Shown in pieces: positions 1 to 11,741 of a stretch of DNA of 64,000 nucleotides. This DNA is from Cyclina sinensis (lineage: Eukaryota; Mollusca; Bivalvia; Venerida; Veneridae), in contig JAAONU010000011.1 in the NCBI GenBank assembly GCA_012932295.1, positions 14,530,136-14,594,135 of the forward strand, read 5' to 3'. Position 1 is the first letter of the stretch. The number at the start of each line of letters is the position of its first letter. The notes under the pieces were generated by a model. It saw only the letters and a list, made by a program, of their open reading frames with translations. It did not search any database and was not told the origin of the DNA. The translations under genes and the position numbers were made by a program.

Positions 1-509
1 TAATGAGGAGAGAATTGGTGAAAGAAGGGCATGTGTCCACACTTGCTGATTGGTGAAGTTTTAACTTTACATGAACTGTTTTAATAATTTCCAGTTTACC
101 TCATTTCGTCTAGATGATAAATACATGGAAAATGTTAACATTTCAAAGTCATTAGACTTTCGATACATTTTTTTTTCTTTGTAAGTTAACATGAAACTAT
201 TGTATGAAGTACAAATTGAAATATGGATATCTGAAACAGGTGTAATGTTTTCATTTTGGCTGAAGGTAGTTTCCTTCAGAAATGTACAGTCTAGAAGTGA
301 CTTTTGTGTTAGGGTATATGCTATTTTGAGACAGTATTTAAGTTACATAATGGTATGCAGTTAACCTGTGTTGGTAAATTCTGTACCAGTACAGAATTTG
401 AGAGCACGTTATGACACACAAGATAGGTGATCCACAGACCATGGACTGTACGTACTGAACTCAGCAGTTGGGAAGACCGAAGCAAACTTTGCAGACTAAG
501 ATCAGATGG
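1..509. other. AT-rich sequence, no gene seen
   Basis: No open frame, RNA gene or repeat is recognised here. It is the left flank of the 166-bp repeat array; the array starts abruptly at about 510 without a recognisable 5' element end, so the first unit is probably truncated. Confidence 0.5.
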
Positions 510-1830
510 CTATATAAACTATATATAAAATGAATTGACTATGGGGCGGGGTCAATTTGACCCCGGGGATCATGATTTGAGCAAACTTGGTTAAGGTCTA
601 CTAGGTCATGCTACATGCAAAATTTCTAAGCTCTAGGCTTTCTGGTTCTGGAGTAGAAGATTTTTTGAAGTTTTTCCTATATAAACTCTATATAAAATCA
701 ACTGACCCCCAGGCGGGGTCAATTTGACCCCGGGGATCATGATTTGAGCAAACTTGGTAGAAGTCTACTAGTTAATGCTACATGCAAAATATCTAAGCTC
801 CAGGCCTGCAGTTCTGGAGAAGAAGATTTTTGAAGTTTTTCCTATATAAACTATATATAAAATGAATTGACTATGGGGCGGGGTCAATTTGACCCCGGGG
901 ATCATGATTTAAGCAAACTTGGTAAAGGTCTACTAGGTAATGCTACATGCAAAATATCTTAGCTCCAGGCTTTGTGGTTCTGGAGAAGAAGATTTTTGAA
1001 GTTTTTCCTATATAAACTCTATATAAAATCAATTGACCCCCGGGCGGGGTCAACTTGACCCCGGGGATCATGATTTGAGCAAACTTGGTAGAAGTCTACT
1101 AGGTAATGCTACATGCAAAATATCTAAGCTCCAGGCTTTGTGGTTCTGGAGAAGAAGATTTTTGAAGTTTTTCCTATATAAACTCTATATAAAATCAATT
1201 GACCCCCGGGGCGGGGTCAATCTGACCCCGGGGATCATGATTTGAGCAAACTTGGTTAAGGTCTACTTGGTTATGCTACATGCAAAATATCTAAGCTCTA
1301 GCCTTTGTGGTTCTGGAGAAGAAGATTTTTGAAGTTTTTCCTATATAAACTCTATATAAAATTAACTGACCCCCGGGCGGGATCAACTTGACCCCGGGGA
1401 TCATGATTTAAGCAAACTTGGTAGAAGTCTACTAGTTAATGCTACATGCAAAATATCTAAGCGCCAGGCTTTGTGGTTCTGGAGAAGAAGATTTTTGAAG
1501 TTTTTCCTATATAAATTCTAAGTAAAATCTATTTACCCCCGGGGCTGAACCAGTTTGACCCCGGAAGTCATGATTTGAGCAAACTTGACAGAGGTCCCCT
1601 AGATGATGCTTCATACCAAATATGAAAGCTCTGGGCCTTGTTATTTCAGACAAGAAGATTTTTGAAATTTCCATTTTAAAAACACCTTTTAGGGCCTCAC
1701 AGCCATATTGTGCATTGGACCGGAACCATTTGAGCAAACTTGGTAAAGGGACATCTAAGGACCATTAGTATGAAGTTATTTTAAAATTGGGCCAGGGGTT
1801 TAGGAGGAGATGTCATTTAAAGAAAATGTT

Positions 1831-1866
1831 GACGACGGACGACGGACGGACGACGGACGCCGGACA
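1831..1866 (+). repeat. (ACGG)n-type microsatellite of the 166-bp element
   Basis: GACGGAC units with occasional 3-base steps (GAC, GACG). The same microsatellite follows the core repeats in the elements ending at 26521 and 44533, so it is an integral element part rather than a chance simple repeat. Confidence 0.85.
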
Positions 1867-1882
1867 CAAGGGTATCCTAATA

Positions 1883-1912
1883 GCTCACTCTGTCACTGCG
1901 TGACAGGTGAGC
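1883..1912 (+). other. 3' terminal hairpin of the element
   Basis: Outer stem GCTCAC/GTGAGC and inner stem CTGTCAC/GTGACAG with loop TGC, followed by TAA and an A run. The same hairpin with loop TAC lies at 44500-44529. A hairpin close to the 3' end is typical of Helitron-like elements. Confidence 0.75.
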
Positions 1913-1916
1913 TAAA

Positions 1917-4230
1917 AAAAAAACAAGAGAAAAACACGAAAAACAAACATCTTTTCTTTAATAAATCCATTTAGCCTTGCGGGTTTAGCATAATACTTTC
2001 CGTATCTTGTAAAGCTGTCGTGAACAGCTTTCGGTGTGTATTGTTTATAAATAAATTCATATATTTGTAGTTTGCTTTTAGATTAGAAACTTTCCATTCA
2101 AATAACATATATTCCGCTGTTCCCACTAGATTAAATAGATAAAATAATTCTGTCACAGCTTGACAGGCAGTATAAATAATTTGAGCATTATCGACAAAAG
2201 ACTAATGACTAGACGAAAGAGACCATTAAGATATTAAGTATGATTTCTTACACTAAGAAGAACCAATTAATCTACGATCCATAATTACGAATCGAGGGCA
2301 AGAAGAATGACCTTTACTTAAATAGAGACCGCATGATTTACTACAACATTTGCATACTCGCCAGTTACAATATCTTTACTGTTTGGGACTTTGTCAATAA
2401 TAAGGGATAATGTGTTGATTTACCAAAACCGATAATTTGCTTAGCAGAATAATGCAACATTACAGTGACTGCTGGCAAAAGTCAGACTTGTTTAATGATG
2501 TAACACGTACTTTTGTAAAAATGTCTTTTAACAAACTTATTTATTTCGATACTTTTTAACAATTTACATACTCAGAGAATACATTTTTTTAAATATTTTT
2601 AACTGAATGCAGATTTTGTTATTCAAAAATAAATTAATAGTAAACAAAGGTCTTTATGTCTTTCAAAAGATAACTTTATGTGGACAAGATCTTTAAAACA
2701 AAATGATTAATTCGATGCCTGATGAAAATGAAAGGGAACAATATTTTTTGTGTAAAGATTGAACCTTGAAGTTTCAAAAGACCACTCATTCTGTAGTTTT
2801 TCTTTCAAAAGAAAATACACACCTTTGCATATAGCTTAACGAGTGAATGTCTGTTCTGCTAAGTTAAACATATTTATTTCCTGATAAGATAACAAAATAA
2901 GACGAGCTTAAATCATCACTAGAGATTGTTTTTGAGAAACAAAAACAACAACATATGTCTCCGCTCTACACCCCTCCCTCCCACAAGCAAACGTGCCATT
3001 CAACATGAGGAATATAAAAGTCATACGACAGGAAAATGCCTACGCTGACAATATGATTATTCACACATGGTCACGACTATTGCGGTTAAATTCACTTACA
3101 TTACATATTTGAAAAAAAAAATCAAATTTGTTTATAGAGAAGAAGCACAGACAAACTTTGTGACATGCAGACAGACGGACAATCATACAGATGAAGAGTA
3201 AAAAAATAGTATGTGTCCTACTCCGCTTCATAGGGGAGACATAACTAGTAAGAAGGTACAACGGGTACTTATTCATTATCAAAGACATTCTGTTTGAAAA
3301 GGCATCTCTGCTTATATAGCTTGCAAATATTTTTCTTCTAAAGAAGAAACCAAACAAGTTAATCACATATTTACAAACTTATATATATCGAAAACAAAAT
3401 GTGTTTCATAAATGTAATGATAGTCTGTCCAGTACTAAATGTAATAAGACGAGAAGGCCTGTTAAACACAATCTTTATAACATTAATGGGTTTCTTATTT
3501 AGCTTATAAGGATCTTGTACTACCATTTATTTTTTAAGTAAAACATCCAGAAGTGACGAGAAATCTTGATAAAGAGCTGAGTTGTGAAAAACCACGTAAC
3601 TTACATCACTTTTTTGATCACATGAACTTCTTCATTTGAGTTATATATTTCCCGATTTCAAGCTGGGGCTTCATGAAGCATGACCAAATTTTCCATTTAT
3701 CATGAAGCAAGTAGCAACATATCTGTATCAGGCGATTAGAACAACAACAGCAACAAAAATACAAAAAAGAAGTGAAAAAAAGAAACAATGACTGATTTAT
3801 ATAAAAAAGTGACATGAAAAGTCACCTCGCGTACACCCATTTGTAACAGTTATACTATCATTTTATTGTTAGACGAGCTATAGCATATTCATATCAATAG
3901 CGGAGCGTTATTTATGAGCTGGTTTAAATCAGATTGTGTCACATCACTACAAGTTTAAAACCTAACTTTTCTGTAAAAGCTTTGAAAAAATGTTAAACTA
4001 ATCTTCTTTTCGATAAAGAATCACAGAAGGGATTTAAGTATCAACTGTAAACATATTTTCATCAATTATAAACATACAAGGTATTTTTGTTACGATATCA
4101 CAGGATTTCTAAGACTTTGGTTTTTCATTGATTTCAGATAAAAAGACGTACACATTTTCTTTTCTTTTGTTTTGTTTCCGGGTTAAGGCTCACATATTTG
4201 CTACACATAGAATAAGCTATTTCGAAATTC
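1917..4230. other. AT-rich sequence, no gene seen
   Basis: Short open frames occur on both strands but are low-complexity (runs of F, K, Y, C) and resemble no family I know. No repeat or RNA gene recognised. Confidence 0.5.
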
Positions 4231-4349
4231 TTTCATGCTTGAGGAAGTAATGGCCCAGACAAACGAATTTGACCCCATTTTTTACCTTTGACCTGTGATG
4301 TTGACGTAAGGGGTAGGGACTTAATTGTTGCGCGCTGCAGATCGTCTTA

Positions 4350-4760
4350 TGATGGTAAACATTTGTGCCAGTTTGTGTCGCCTACTACATAGTAACTGCG
4401 ACATATAGGGATCACTTCTCCGTCGTCTGTCTGTCCGTCTGCCACAAAACTTGTTCGGATTACTCCTCAAAAACGTTGAAGGCGTTTTGGCCCGTTAATG
4501 ATTTTCTTTCGCCTGCCACACAGTAGCTGCGACATACAGGAATCAGTTCTCTGTCATCTTCTGTCTGTCCGTCCGTCCGTCCGTCCGTCACAAAACTTGT
4601 CCCGTTTACTCCTCAAAAACTAATGGTGAAATTCCATCCAAACTTTACACAAATCATCAGTATGTTTCGCCTGCTACAGATTAGCTGCAACATTTAGGGA
4701 TCACTACTCCGTCTTCTGTCTGCCTGTCTGTCTGTCCGTCCATCACAAAACTAGTCAATC
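4350..4760 (-). mobile_element. Reverse-strand repeats with (CCGT)n tracts
   Basis: Three diverged direct units, each containing a CGCCTRC(T/C)AC start, GCGACATA-type text, CTGTCTGTCCGTC and CACAAAACT. The units begin near 4378, 4511 and 4667. The middle one carries (CCGT)5, the reverse complement of the (ACGG)n microsatellite of the other elements, so this is probably an element of the same broad class on the minus strand. Ends are not resolved. Confidence 0.55.
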
Positions 4761-4869
4761 TAAACTGTGCAGGAATGATAAGTACTAAGACTAGTTTCGC
4801 ATACCGTCAGCATTTTCATTTTAAAGGTCAGTTGGTTAAAGGTCAAGGACACAGTTAGACGGCGATAAG

Positions 4870-5640
4870 CACGTATTTATTATCTTTGTAGTCCTATTTA
4901 TGGCACAATCTTTCTATATGTTATTGCTATCTAATAAATTTAGGAAATGTTTTGTGTTTAATGTTAAGACATATTTTTAATGAAAGGTCTGCTCAGACTG
5001 GTCATTGATTTTTTCGAACTGTTTATTTACAATTCAATAATAAGTGACTAAGACATTATCACTAGCCTCAAAAATGATTTTTGTAACACAAAGTTTGAAA
5101 CATTAAGTCTATAAGACTTTCTTCTAGTTTAGATCCTTGTTTCAAATTATTTACTTATTCCTTCCAGGGTTCAACTACCAGTGGTGATGCCGGGCGTCAC
5201 AATATCTGCATGATCTTTTAGTTTTCATTTCGTTTGAGAAATTGCATGATTACAAATTTACCATGTATATATCAAATAGTTGATTTATTTATACAGTTAT
5301 TCATTTCCAATCAAGAAATATTTCATGCTGTTGAGTCTACATGTATTATTCAAATACCATATCAACATTGAATATTTAATGTCTTTTTCTATATTATTAT
5401 TTAAATTGCTGACCTCGACTTGCAACAAACTTCTACATACTGTTTCTTACAGCAATTAGTTAGTATGGCCGTAAACAAAACTAGAAGTTTAAGTCTTGCA
5501 TTAAATTTACGTTAATATATCACCAGCTACTTCATTCTCCCCATACACCTTCTGTACAACTCGTTTCAGCTGCTGAGATTTCTTTCATTCATAAATCTTG
5601 CCTATTCAGTCAATTTATGATATCATTATACATTTCTTGC
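4870..5640. other. AT-rich sequence left of the Helitron relic
   Basis: No gene recognised. A polypyrimidine-AG at about 5160-5168 followed by a short open stretch could be an upstream exon of the RepHel gene, but I cannot support it by similarity. Confidence 0.35.
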
Positions 5641-5648
5641 TTCACCAG

Positions 5649-6133
5649 AAACCAGAGACATCAATGAGCATATTTCTGAACACCAATCAACAGAACCTCT
5701 ATCAGAAAACACATCCAAACCAGTCTCGACTACGCACAGAACATCACCACCATTAAATACTACGGTAGCTCCTCGGCCATCTTCACGTGCTGCACCTCTC
5801 TCTAGTGAAAGACAGTCATCTCGGCCCATCAACCCTATACCACTTGTAAGTGTTCTTCGAAATACAGTTTTTTAAAGCCTTTTCCTTCACTTTTACAAAC
5901 TCTCCAATCTCCCCCTTTCCCAACGCTTCCATAATGTCAAAAACTGTTTAATCATAATTTCCTTTATCTGTTTTTAGCTACCCACTGATTTTTCCGCCAC
6001 ACCTACCAAAAGAGCCCACAGTACATCAACAGCACGAAGTAAAACGACAGGTACAGCTCATCGGCCGTCTTCCTACGCTGAAGTTGCCTCTTCTGAAGGA
6101 CGGTCATTTCGGCCCATCAACACTATACCACTT
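5649..6133 (+). pseudogene. Helitron RepHel N-terminal exons (duplicated pair)
   Basis: Two open blocks, 5649-5845 and 5978-6133. Each is preceded by a polypyrimidine-AG and ends at CCACTT|GTAAGT, a good splice donor. Both encode a Ser/Thr/Pro-rich low-complexity protein ending in near-identical text: SSRPINPIPL in the first, SFRPINTIPL in the second, with RPSS before it. Both junctions are phase 0, so the second block looks like a tandem copy of the first. The text joins in frame to AFPTIFCG at 6201, the beginning of the conserved RepHel sequence. Low-complexity N-termini ahead of that motif are usual in these proteins. The blocks themselves are open, but the gene downstream is broken. Confidence 0.6.
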
Positions 6134-6200
6134 GTAAGTGTTCTTGCAAGGAACAGTGTCTTTGAAGGATTTTCATTTATTTCTTTCCACTTTACTTTAG

Positions 6201-6983
6201 GCATTTCCCACAATATTCTGTGGTGAAAAGCGCCCATCAAACATTGAAAGAACAATTGCTGTCAATTACTCTGATATATGCAAGGCAGAACTTAGAAATT
6301 CTGATTGCCGAGCAGCTGCAAATATAACAAACATCTTCTTCAAAGCAAGGAGTATGGCTTTGTGTCAGAACAGCTAAACAAAAGGTAAACTGTACACAGC
6401 GAAAGATATGAGAGACAAGGAAATAGTGGAAATATGGTAAAGCTTGAATATTTAGAACTTTACGTGGATCTCCATCATATTGGGAGAGTGCCAAAAAAAT
6501 GTTTTTCATGATAAGGCAGTTGGGACTTCCCACATGGTTCATTAACTTGCCCGCTGCAGAAACACATTAGAAACCACTTTTGCAATGCTTATATAAAATC
6601 TCTGAAGGACAGATGCCCTCTGATGATGAAATAGAAGCCTTTACTTGGACTGATAAAACAAAACTTTTTACTTCAAACACAGTATCTGTTGACTTTCGTG
6701 TGCAGTAGTTCTTTTCATAATTTCTTTACAGTCAGTTACACCCTGTAGGAAAACTACTAGGTCATTTCTACAGAGTAGAGTTCCAACATAGGGGATCGCC
6801 ACATATACATGGCCTTTTGTGGTTTGATATTACATGGCCTTTTTGTGGGTTGATAATACTCCTTAGCTTGATGAAGTTCCTGATGATGAGCTATGTAATC
6901 TTATTGACAATTGAATATCTACACTACGTTCTGAACCACTTTCCAAATATCAACTACATCGACACTCCCACACCTGCATGTCA
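6201..6983 (+). pseudogene. Helitron Rep (HUH endonuclease) domain, decayed
   Basis: After an AG at 6199-6200 the frame reads AFPTIFCG, RPSN and NYSDICKAELRNSDCRAAAN up to a stop at 6375. Conserved blocks then continue in changing frames: KLYTAKDM; FRTLRGSPSYWESAKKMFFM with RQLGLPTWF (about 6450-6540); FYRVEFQHRGSPHIHGLLW (about 6756-6815); YQLHRHSHTC (about 6950-6980). The HIH at 6802-6810 is the HUH metal-binding motif of rolling-circle replication initiators of the Helitron type. Several stops and frameshifts, and a short tandem duplication at 6807-6858 right after HIH, show it is not functional. The catalytic-tyrosine region could not be found and appears deleted between here and the helicase part. 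Family assignment is confident; the subfamily (Helitron versus Helentron) is not determined. Confidence 0.82.
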
Positions 6984-7261
6984 GTAAAAGAAGATAATGG
7001 TTTGAAAAGGTCAGAATAGTATAGCCTTGCCCAAGACCTAGAAATTATAGCTTTACTCGAAGATGACAGTGAGATGTTTTCAAATGTTGCTCCTAGTACA
7101 CAACACAGAAATGATTTCGACGAAACAGAAAAGTTGTTTCGGAAAAAGAAGACCAGTACATGATATCGGTAGAGATATAGGAATGTCAGATTAGCCTGGA
7201 TCCGATGTCAGAGAGGAAACAATCAGAAGAAAAAAGAATTACTGATGAACAGTTTAGACAA

Positions 7262-7880
7262 GATGTTCGCTCTCAGTAAAAAGCCGCGTGAATTCTTTAA
7301 TCATGTGTTGATGAAGTTAAAAACGGCTAATGAACAGTTGTTTCCTTTCCTCACTGGAGGTGCTGGTGTCGGAAACTTAACTCACTATGACATTGTATCA
7401 AGCCCTATTGAGACATTTTAATTCCACTGCAGGGGAAATTTCTGAACAGATCAACATACATGTACTGCTCACCGCTCCAACTGGAAAAGCTGCCTTCCTA
7501 TACGTGCAACTTTCAACGTTCCTGCAAATCAGGTTTTCAGATACAAGTCAATGAAAAGGTCAATAGTATGAGAACAAAACTTGGAAATTTAAAGTTTCTC
7601 TTCATTGATGAAATATCTATGTGTGGATCTAACCTCTTCTTCTACAGTGACAAGAGAATAGGAGATATCATGCAGAAGCGCATCGTACTCTTTGGTGGTG
7701 TCAGTGTATTATGCATTGGGATCTCTTACAGTTGGGTCCAGTTAGAGACAAATGGATATTTTGCGCTGCTTCTTCAGTTGATGATTTTGGATTTTTAGCT
7801 CTAACGTCTGGGTCTACCATTTCCAAATGTTTGAATTGACAGAAATTATGCGCCAAGCAGAAGACAAAAACTTTGTATAA
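7262..7880 (+). pseudogene. Helitron PIF1-like helicase domain, decayed
   Basis: Continuation of the RepHel gene. Blocks in order, in shifting frames: KPREFFNHVLMKLK, then FLTGGAGVGNL (about 7349-7378), a Walker A in which the normal Lys-Ser/Thr has become Asn-Leu; VLLTAPTGKAAF (7461-7496); KLGNLKFLFIDEISM with Walker B at 7601-7618; FGGVSV near 7693; DLLQLGPVRDKWIF; MFELTEIMRQAEDKNF (7827-7877). These are motifs of the SF1 PIF1-like helicase fused to Rep in Helitrons. The order is right, but the spacing from the Rep part is several hundred codons too short, so an internal deletion is inferred in addition to frameshifts. It does not encode an active ATPase as it stands. Confidence 0.82.
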
Positions 7881-7899
7881 TATAGCAGACTGAGTAGAA

Positions 7900-8660
7900 C
7901 TTTCTCACATCAATCAGAAGTGAATTAAAGGCTTTAAACGATTGTATGAGATAAAAAAAAAGTTATTTTTCCATGTGTATAGAGGAGAGAAACTATTAGA
8001 AAAAAGACATCCATGCAGATAAAGATATTATAAATGACCTGCATAATGAAGTTTGTTAAGAATTCAAAGACTTATATAAATCTTTTTTTTTCTTCTTTTT
8101 TTTCCTCTTTTTCCTTTTATTTCCCTTTTTTTTGTTTTGTTTTATCCGACAGAAATGGAAAGACTATCTGCTCACGCTAAACAATTTTGCTTTTGTGCGT
8201 TTTTCCGGGACATTAGAAGTGATGTGGCACTCTACTAGGTAGCTGATAAATTCGCTATCGGAAGTCAATTATGTATCATTGACAAGCCATATTTCATTTT
8301 CTAAAAATTCACATTAGGAACACGCGAATGAGTTGGAAACTAGAATGGTAAAAATAATTTCTTTAGAAGAAAGGCCTACAAAACACTTTCGTTAAACGCC
8401 AGTTGCTACTTTCAATGATAAGAATTTTCAGACGAAATAGTCATTTTATTCTATTCTATTCTTATGTGGGATTTCTTTTAGTTAAAAAAAATAAAAAAAT
8501 AAAAATGGATCTTAAAACAGTTTCTCTATTTCAAGCTGTAATTAGTTCTCATGATGAAAGCAAAAATGTTCTGTCTGCATCCTATTCTGTTAGTTTTACT
8601 TTTTTCCGATTTCTTCCCTTTATATTTTATTTTCATTCTTTCATTATTTTTTTGTAGCAA
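7900..8660 (+). other. Probable degraded tail of the Helitron relic and polypyrimidine tract
   Basis: Weak helicase-like text may continue past 7880, but I cannot follow it. 8078-8140 is an almost pure pyrimidine run on the plus strand. No element end (CTRR with hairpin) was recognised. The short open frame at 8403-8657 is F/S-rich low complexity and is not supported as a gene. Confidence 0.35.
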
Positions 8661-8740
8661 TGAAACGGCAATGACCTTCCGGTTGGCTGTTTAACTCGGA
8701 AGTTACTTCAGTAAGTTCCGTTGAAATAAAAATAGGCATA

Positions 8741-8878
8741 ATGAGTAGCGAGATAGACGTTGCTTCCGGTATAATGGATTCATATAGAAAAAAAAATATT
8801 ATGAACATCATTCGTCAAAGTTGGACGTGTCCGATTTCTATCTTTATAATCAGTGCTAATGTCTTTACGCCTGCCCAG
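8741..8878 (+). CDS. Candidate first coding exon, unknown product
   Basis: An ATG at 8741 opens a 46-codon frame, starting MSSEIDVASG and ending with an uncharged stretch and VFTPAQ, that runs straight into CAG|GTAATA, a plausible splice donor. The frame closes 12 codons into the putative intron. The local sequence has more CpG and less AT than its surroundings. No known family is recognised and no downstream exon was found, so this could equally be chance. It is listed only because an open frame, a donor and a base-composition change coincide. Confidence 0.2.
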
Positions 8879-8929
8879 GTAATATTCGTTTCTCTCCTAT
8901 TCCATTTTTATTTGAAATAAATTATTTAA

Positions 8930-10270
8930 GTTTCTGTTTTATAGTCACCTAACCTTCTCACTTTTATATTTCACATGTTCGTGGAAATTATGTTGTAATT
9001 ATTTTATTATTAAATAAAACATTAATTTAATATATAGGAAGTAAACAGTTCTGTGCATTGCTAAAGAAATACACAAAAAGCTATACTGCATAAAATGCCA
9101 AGCGAATTAGTTATGCAAGCTCAAACAAAATAATGGTTTAAAGTCATGATTTTAATACTTAAAAAAATACCGACAGTTGACAGTATATTGTCTCACGATC
9201 TAGGGTACCAAGGAAAATATATCTCGATTTAATTATATTGATCCAAACTTCACGCTTAATTTGAAAAATAATTAAGCAATCTTACACCGACCATTTATAA
9301 CAACATTTGTCAGCTACGATAAATCTCTAAGAGCATTTATCATAAGAAATCGTATCGATCGTTTCAGTGCTTCTAAACAAAAGTAGTATTACTATATGTT
9401 TCACACATTCAGAACGACATACAGATGGATATTCTTTATATTCGTATTGTTTATCAAGTAAATAAGCCAACTGTTAATTGTTTTGACTTATTATCTTTAT
9501 TCGTTTGCAGTACAGTTTTGTGCCTATAATGTATAGTTCTTTAGTCTACGTGATTCTTCATGATTAAGTTAATGTGTTATGAATAATTAGAATTCGAACC
9601 TTTTACATTTCATTTCTATATTTCATGACGCTTTTATAAATGGAAAACGTCTTAATTCTCCAGCAAATCCATTAATTCGGCTTTATTTTACGTTTCCCGA
9701 GCATGTTTGATGAGCCATTTCCCTGAAATTGTATACCAATTATTCAACGTGCTGTGTCGCTAGTGTAACATTATTTATGGTTTATTAGCTTGAGAATGAG
9801 TGACACTTAAGCCGATCATTAATGTTGTCAATGTCATTTCACCGTATTGAAATCGATGTTTGCCTTACAAGTGCCATCTTTACTGTGATACATGTTCGCT
9901 TTTAACAATAACTCACAAAGTTAGTACAAATAACTGAATATCCGGTTTCAAACTTTGAAAAAAAAATGATTTAGCATAATCAGAACCAATAGTTATACAT
10001 CTTATCAACATACAAACAATCTGTTATTCACACAAGTTTATTCATCTTAATGTCACTGTAATACTCTTTCAACTTTGAAATTCCACTTTATAGCTGTATA
10101 ACCTTTTCTCACAAAGTTGATCACTGTTACACATACACTGACTTTGGAAGCAACGTTATTCATTTTTACGTCTATATCAACATGTTGAACAGCTGTCTTA
10201 ATGTCGCACAAATTTCTGCCTAAACCACGCACATGTCAAAACATTTATAAAATACACAAACTTCATGTAA
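8930..10270. other. AT-rich sequence, no gene seen
   Basis: No open frame, RNA gene or repeat family recognised. Confidence 0.45.
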
Positions 10271-10279
10271 TAACCAACA

Positions 10280-10530
10280 AAAGATTTGATTTTTATCATT
10301 TTCATTTGATAATACTTTCATTTGTATTGTATATTCTTTCGTTTATACTGCATAATCATCATTTGTATTGTATTATTCTTTATTTGTGTTGTATCCTGTG
10401 CATTTATGTTCTGTTTCTGTTATTTGTATTTAATGTCTGCTATTTATTTTTTAAACGGTTCCATTTATATTGTTTGTCAGGTCATTTGTGTTCTAAAACT
10501 GATACGTGTGAATTCAATACGCTATAAAAC
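10280..10530 (-). repeat. Reverse-oriented arm of the AT-rich repeat
   Basis: Multiple ATTTGTATTGTAT-type motifs, the reverse complement of the ATACAATACAAAT motif that builds the array from about 10690 onward. It is separated from the forward array by about 160 bp of unrelated sequence. Open frames read through it (for example 10201-10527) are artefacts of this low-complexity sequence. Confidence 0.7.
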
Positions 10531-11741
10531 CAATTTATGCTCTATAATTGCATGATGGGATTTGTTGTAATTTGCTTGTCCTTTCCAGCCATATTCCTCT
10601 TTCTCAGCCAATGAAATCCATGGACACAAAATAAACAAACAAATTCCAGAGTTCGGTTGTACAATAGAAATATGACCACAAACAAGATTGAGCACAAATG
10701 TAAAATTATACAATACAAATAAGGAAATATACAATACAAATTGACAGATTATGGAATATAAATAGGAAGTATACAATACAGATAAGATATATACATTTCA
10801 AACGGATATTATAAAATACAAAATTGAATTTATAGAACATTAACAAACAAAAACTCAAATACAAATACAAATTATACAATATAAATTGGAACATATTGAA
10901 CACAAATGAAACAATATAGAATATAAATTGATATTATACAATACAAATTGAAATAATAGAATAGAAATAAAGAAATTATAAAATACAAATACAAATTATA
11001 CAATAGTAATAGGAAAATATTGAACACAAATGAAACAATATAGAATATAATTTGATATTAAACAATACAGATTGAAATTATAGAATAGAAATAAAAAAAT
11101 TATAAAATACAAAAAAAATTATACAAAAGTAATAGGAAAACATTGAATACAAATGAAACGATATAGAATATAATTTCATTTTATACAATACAAGTAGAAT
11201 TGAAATTATAGAATAGAAATAAAGAAATTATAAAATACAGATACAAATTATACAATAGTAATAAGAAAACATCGAACTTAAATGAAACAATATAGAATAA
11301 AATTTGATATTATACAATACAGATTGAAGTTAAAGAACAGAAATAAAGATATTATAAAAAACAAACAAAAATTATACAACAGTAATAGGAAAACAATGAA
11401 TACAAATGAAACGATATAGAATATGAATTGATATTATACAATACAAATTGAAATTATAGAATAGAAATAAAGAAAATACAAATACAAATTATACAATAGT
11501 AATTGGAAAATATTGAACACAAATGAAACAATATAGAATATAATATGATATTAAAGAAAACAAATTGAAATTATAGAATAGAAATAAAGTAATTATAAAA
11601 TACAAATAAAAATTATACAAAAGTAATGAGAAAACACTGAACACCAATGAAACGATATAGAATATAATTTAATATTATACAATACAAATGGAATTGAAAT
11701 TATAGAATAGAAATAAAGAAATTATAAAATACAAATACAAA

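Larger units (their letters stand above)
510..1915 (+). mobile_element. Minisatellite-bearing non-autonomous element, 166-bp core
   Basis: Six to seven tandem copies of a unit of about 166 bp. The landmark CGGGGTC recurs at 547, 714, 879, 1045 and 1212 and as CGGGATC at 1378, giving spacings of 165-167. Each unit has a CCCCGGGG-type GC-rich core in otherwise AT-rich DNA and the phrase ATCATGATTTGAGCAAACTT. The last unit (from about 1544) is diverged. It is followed by a unique stretch, an (ACGG)n-type microsatellite (1831-1866) and a 3' hairpin ending in GCTAA. This matches the core repeat, microsatellite and hairpin order of bivalve pearl/MINE-type elements, thought to move by rolling-circle transposition. 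Assignment to that class is by architecture only. No protein is encoded; the open frames across it are chance. Confidence 0.8.

Noticed and set aside
10201..10903. Several 65-108 residue frames rich in Ile, Tyr, Cys, Phe and Leu
   Set aside because: They are read through the AT-rich tandem repeat on both strands and have no domain features.
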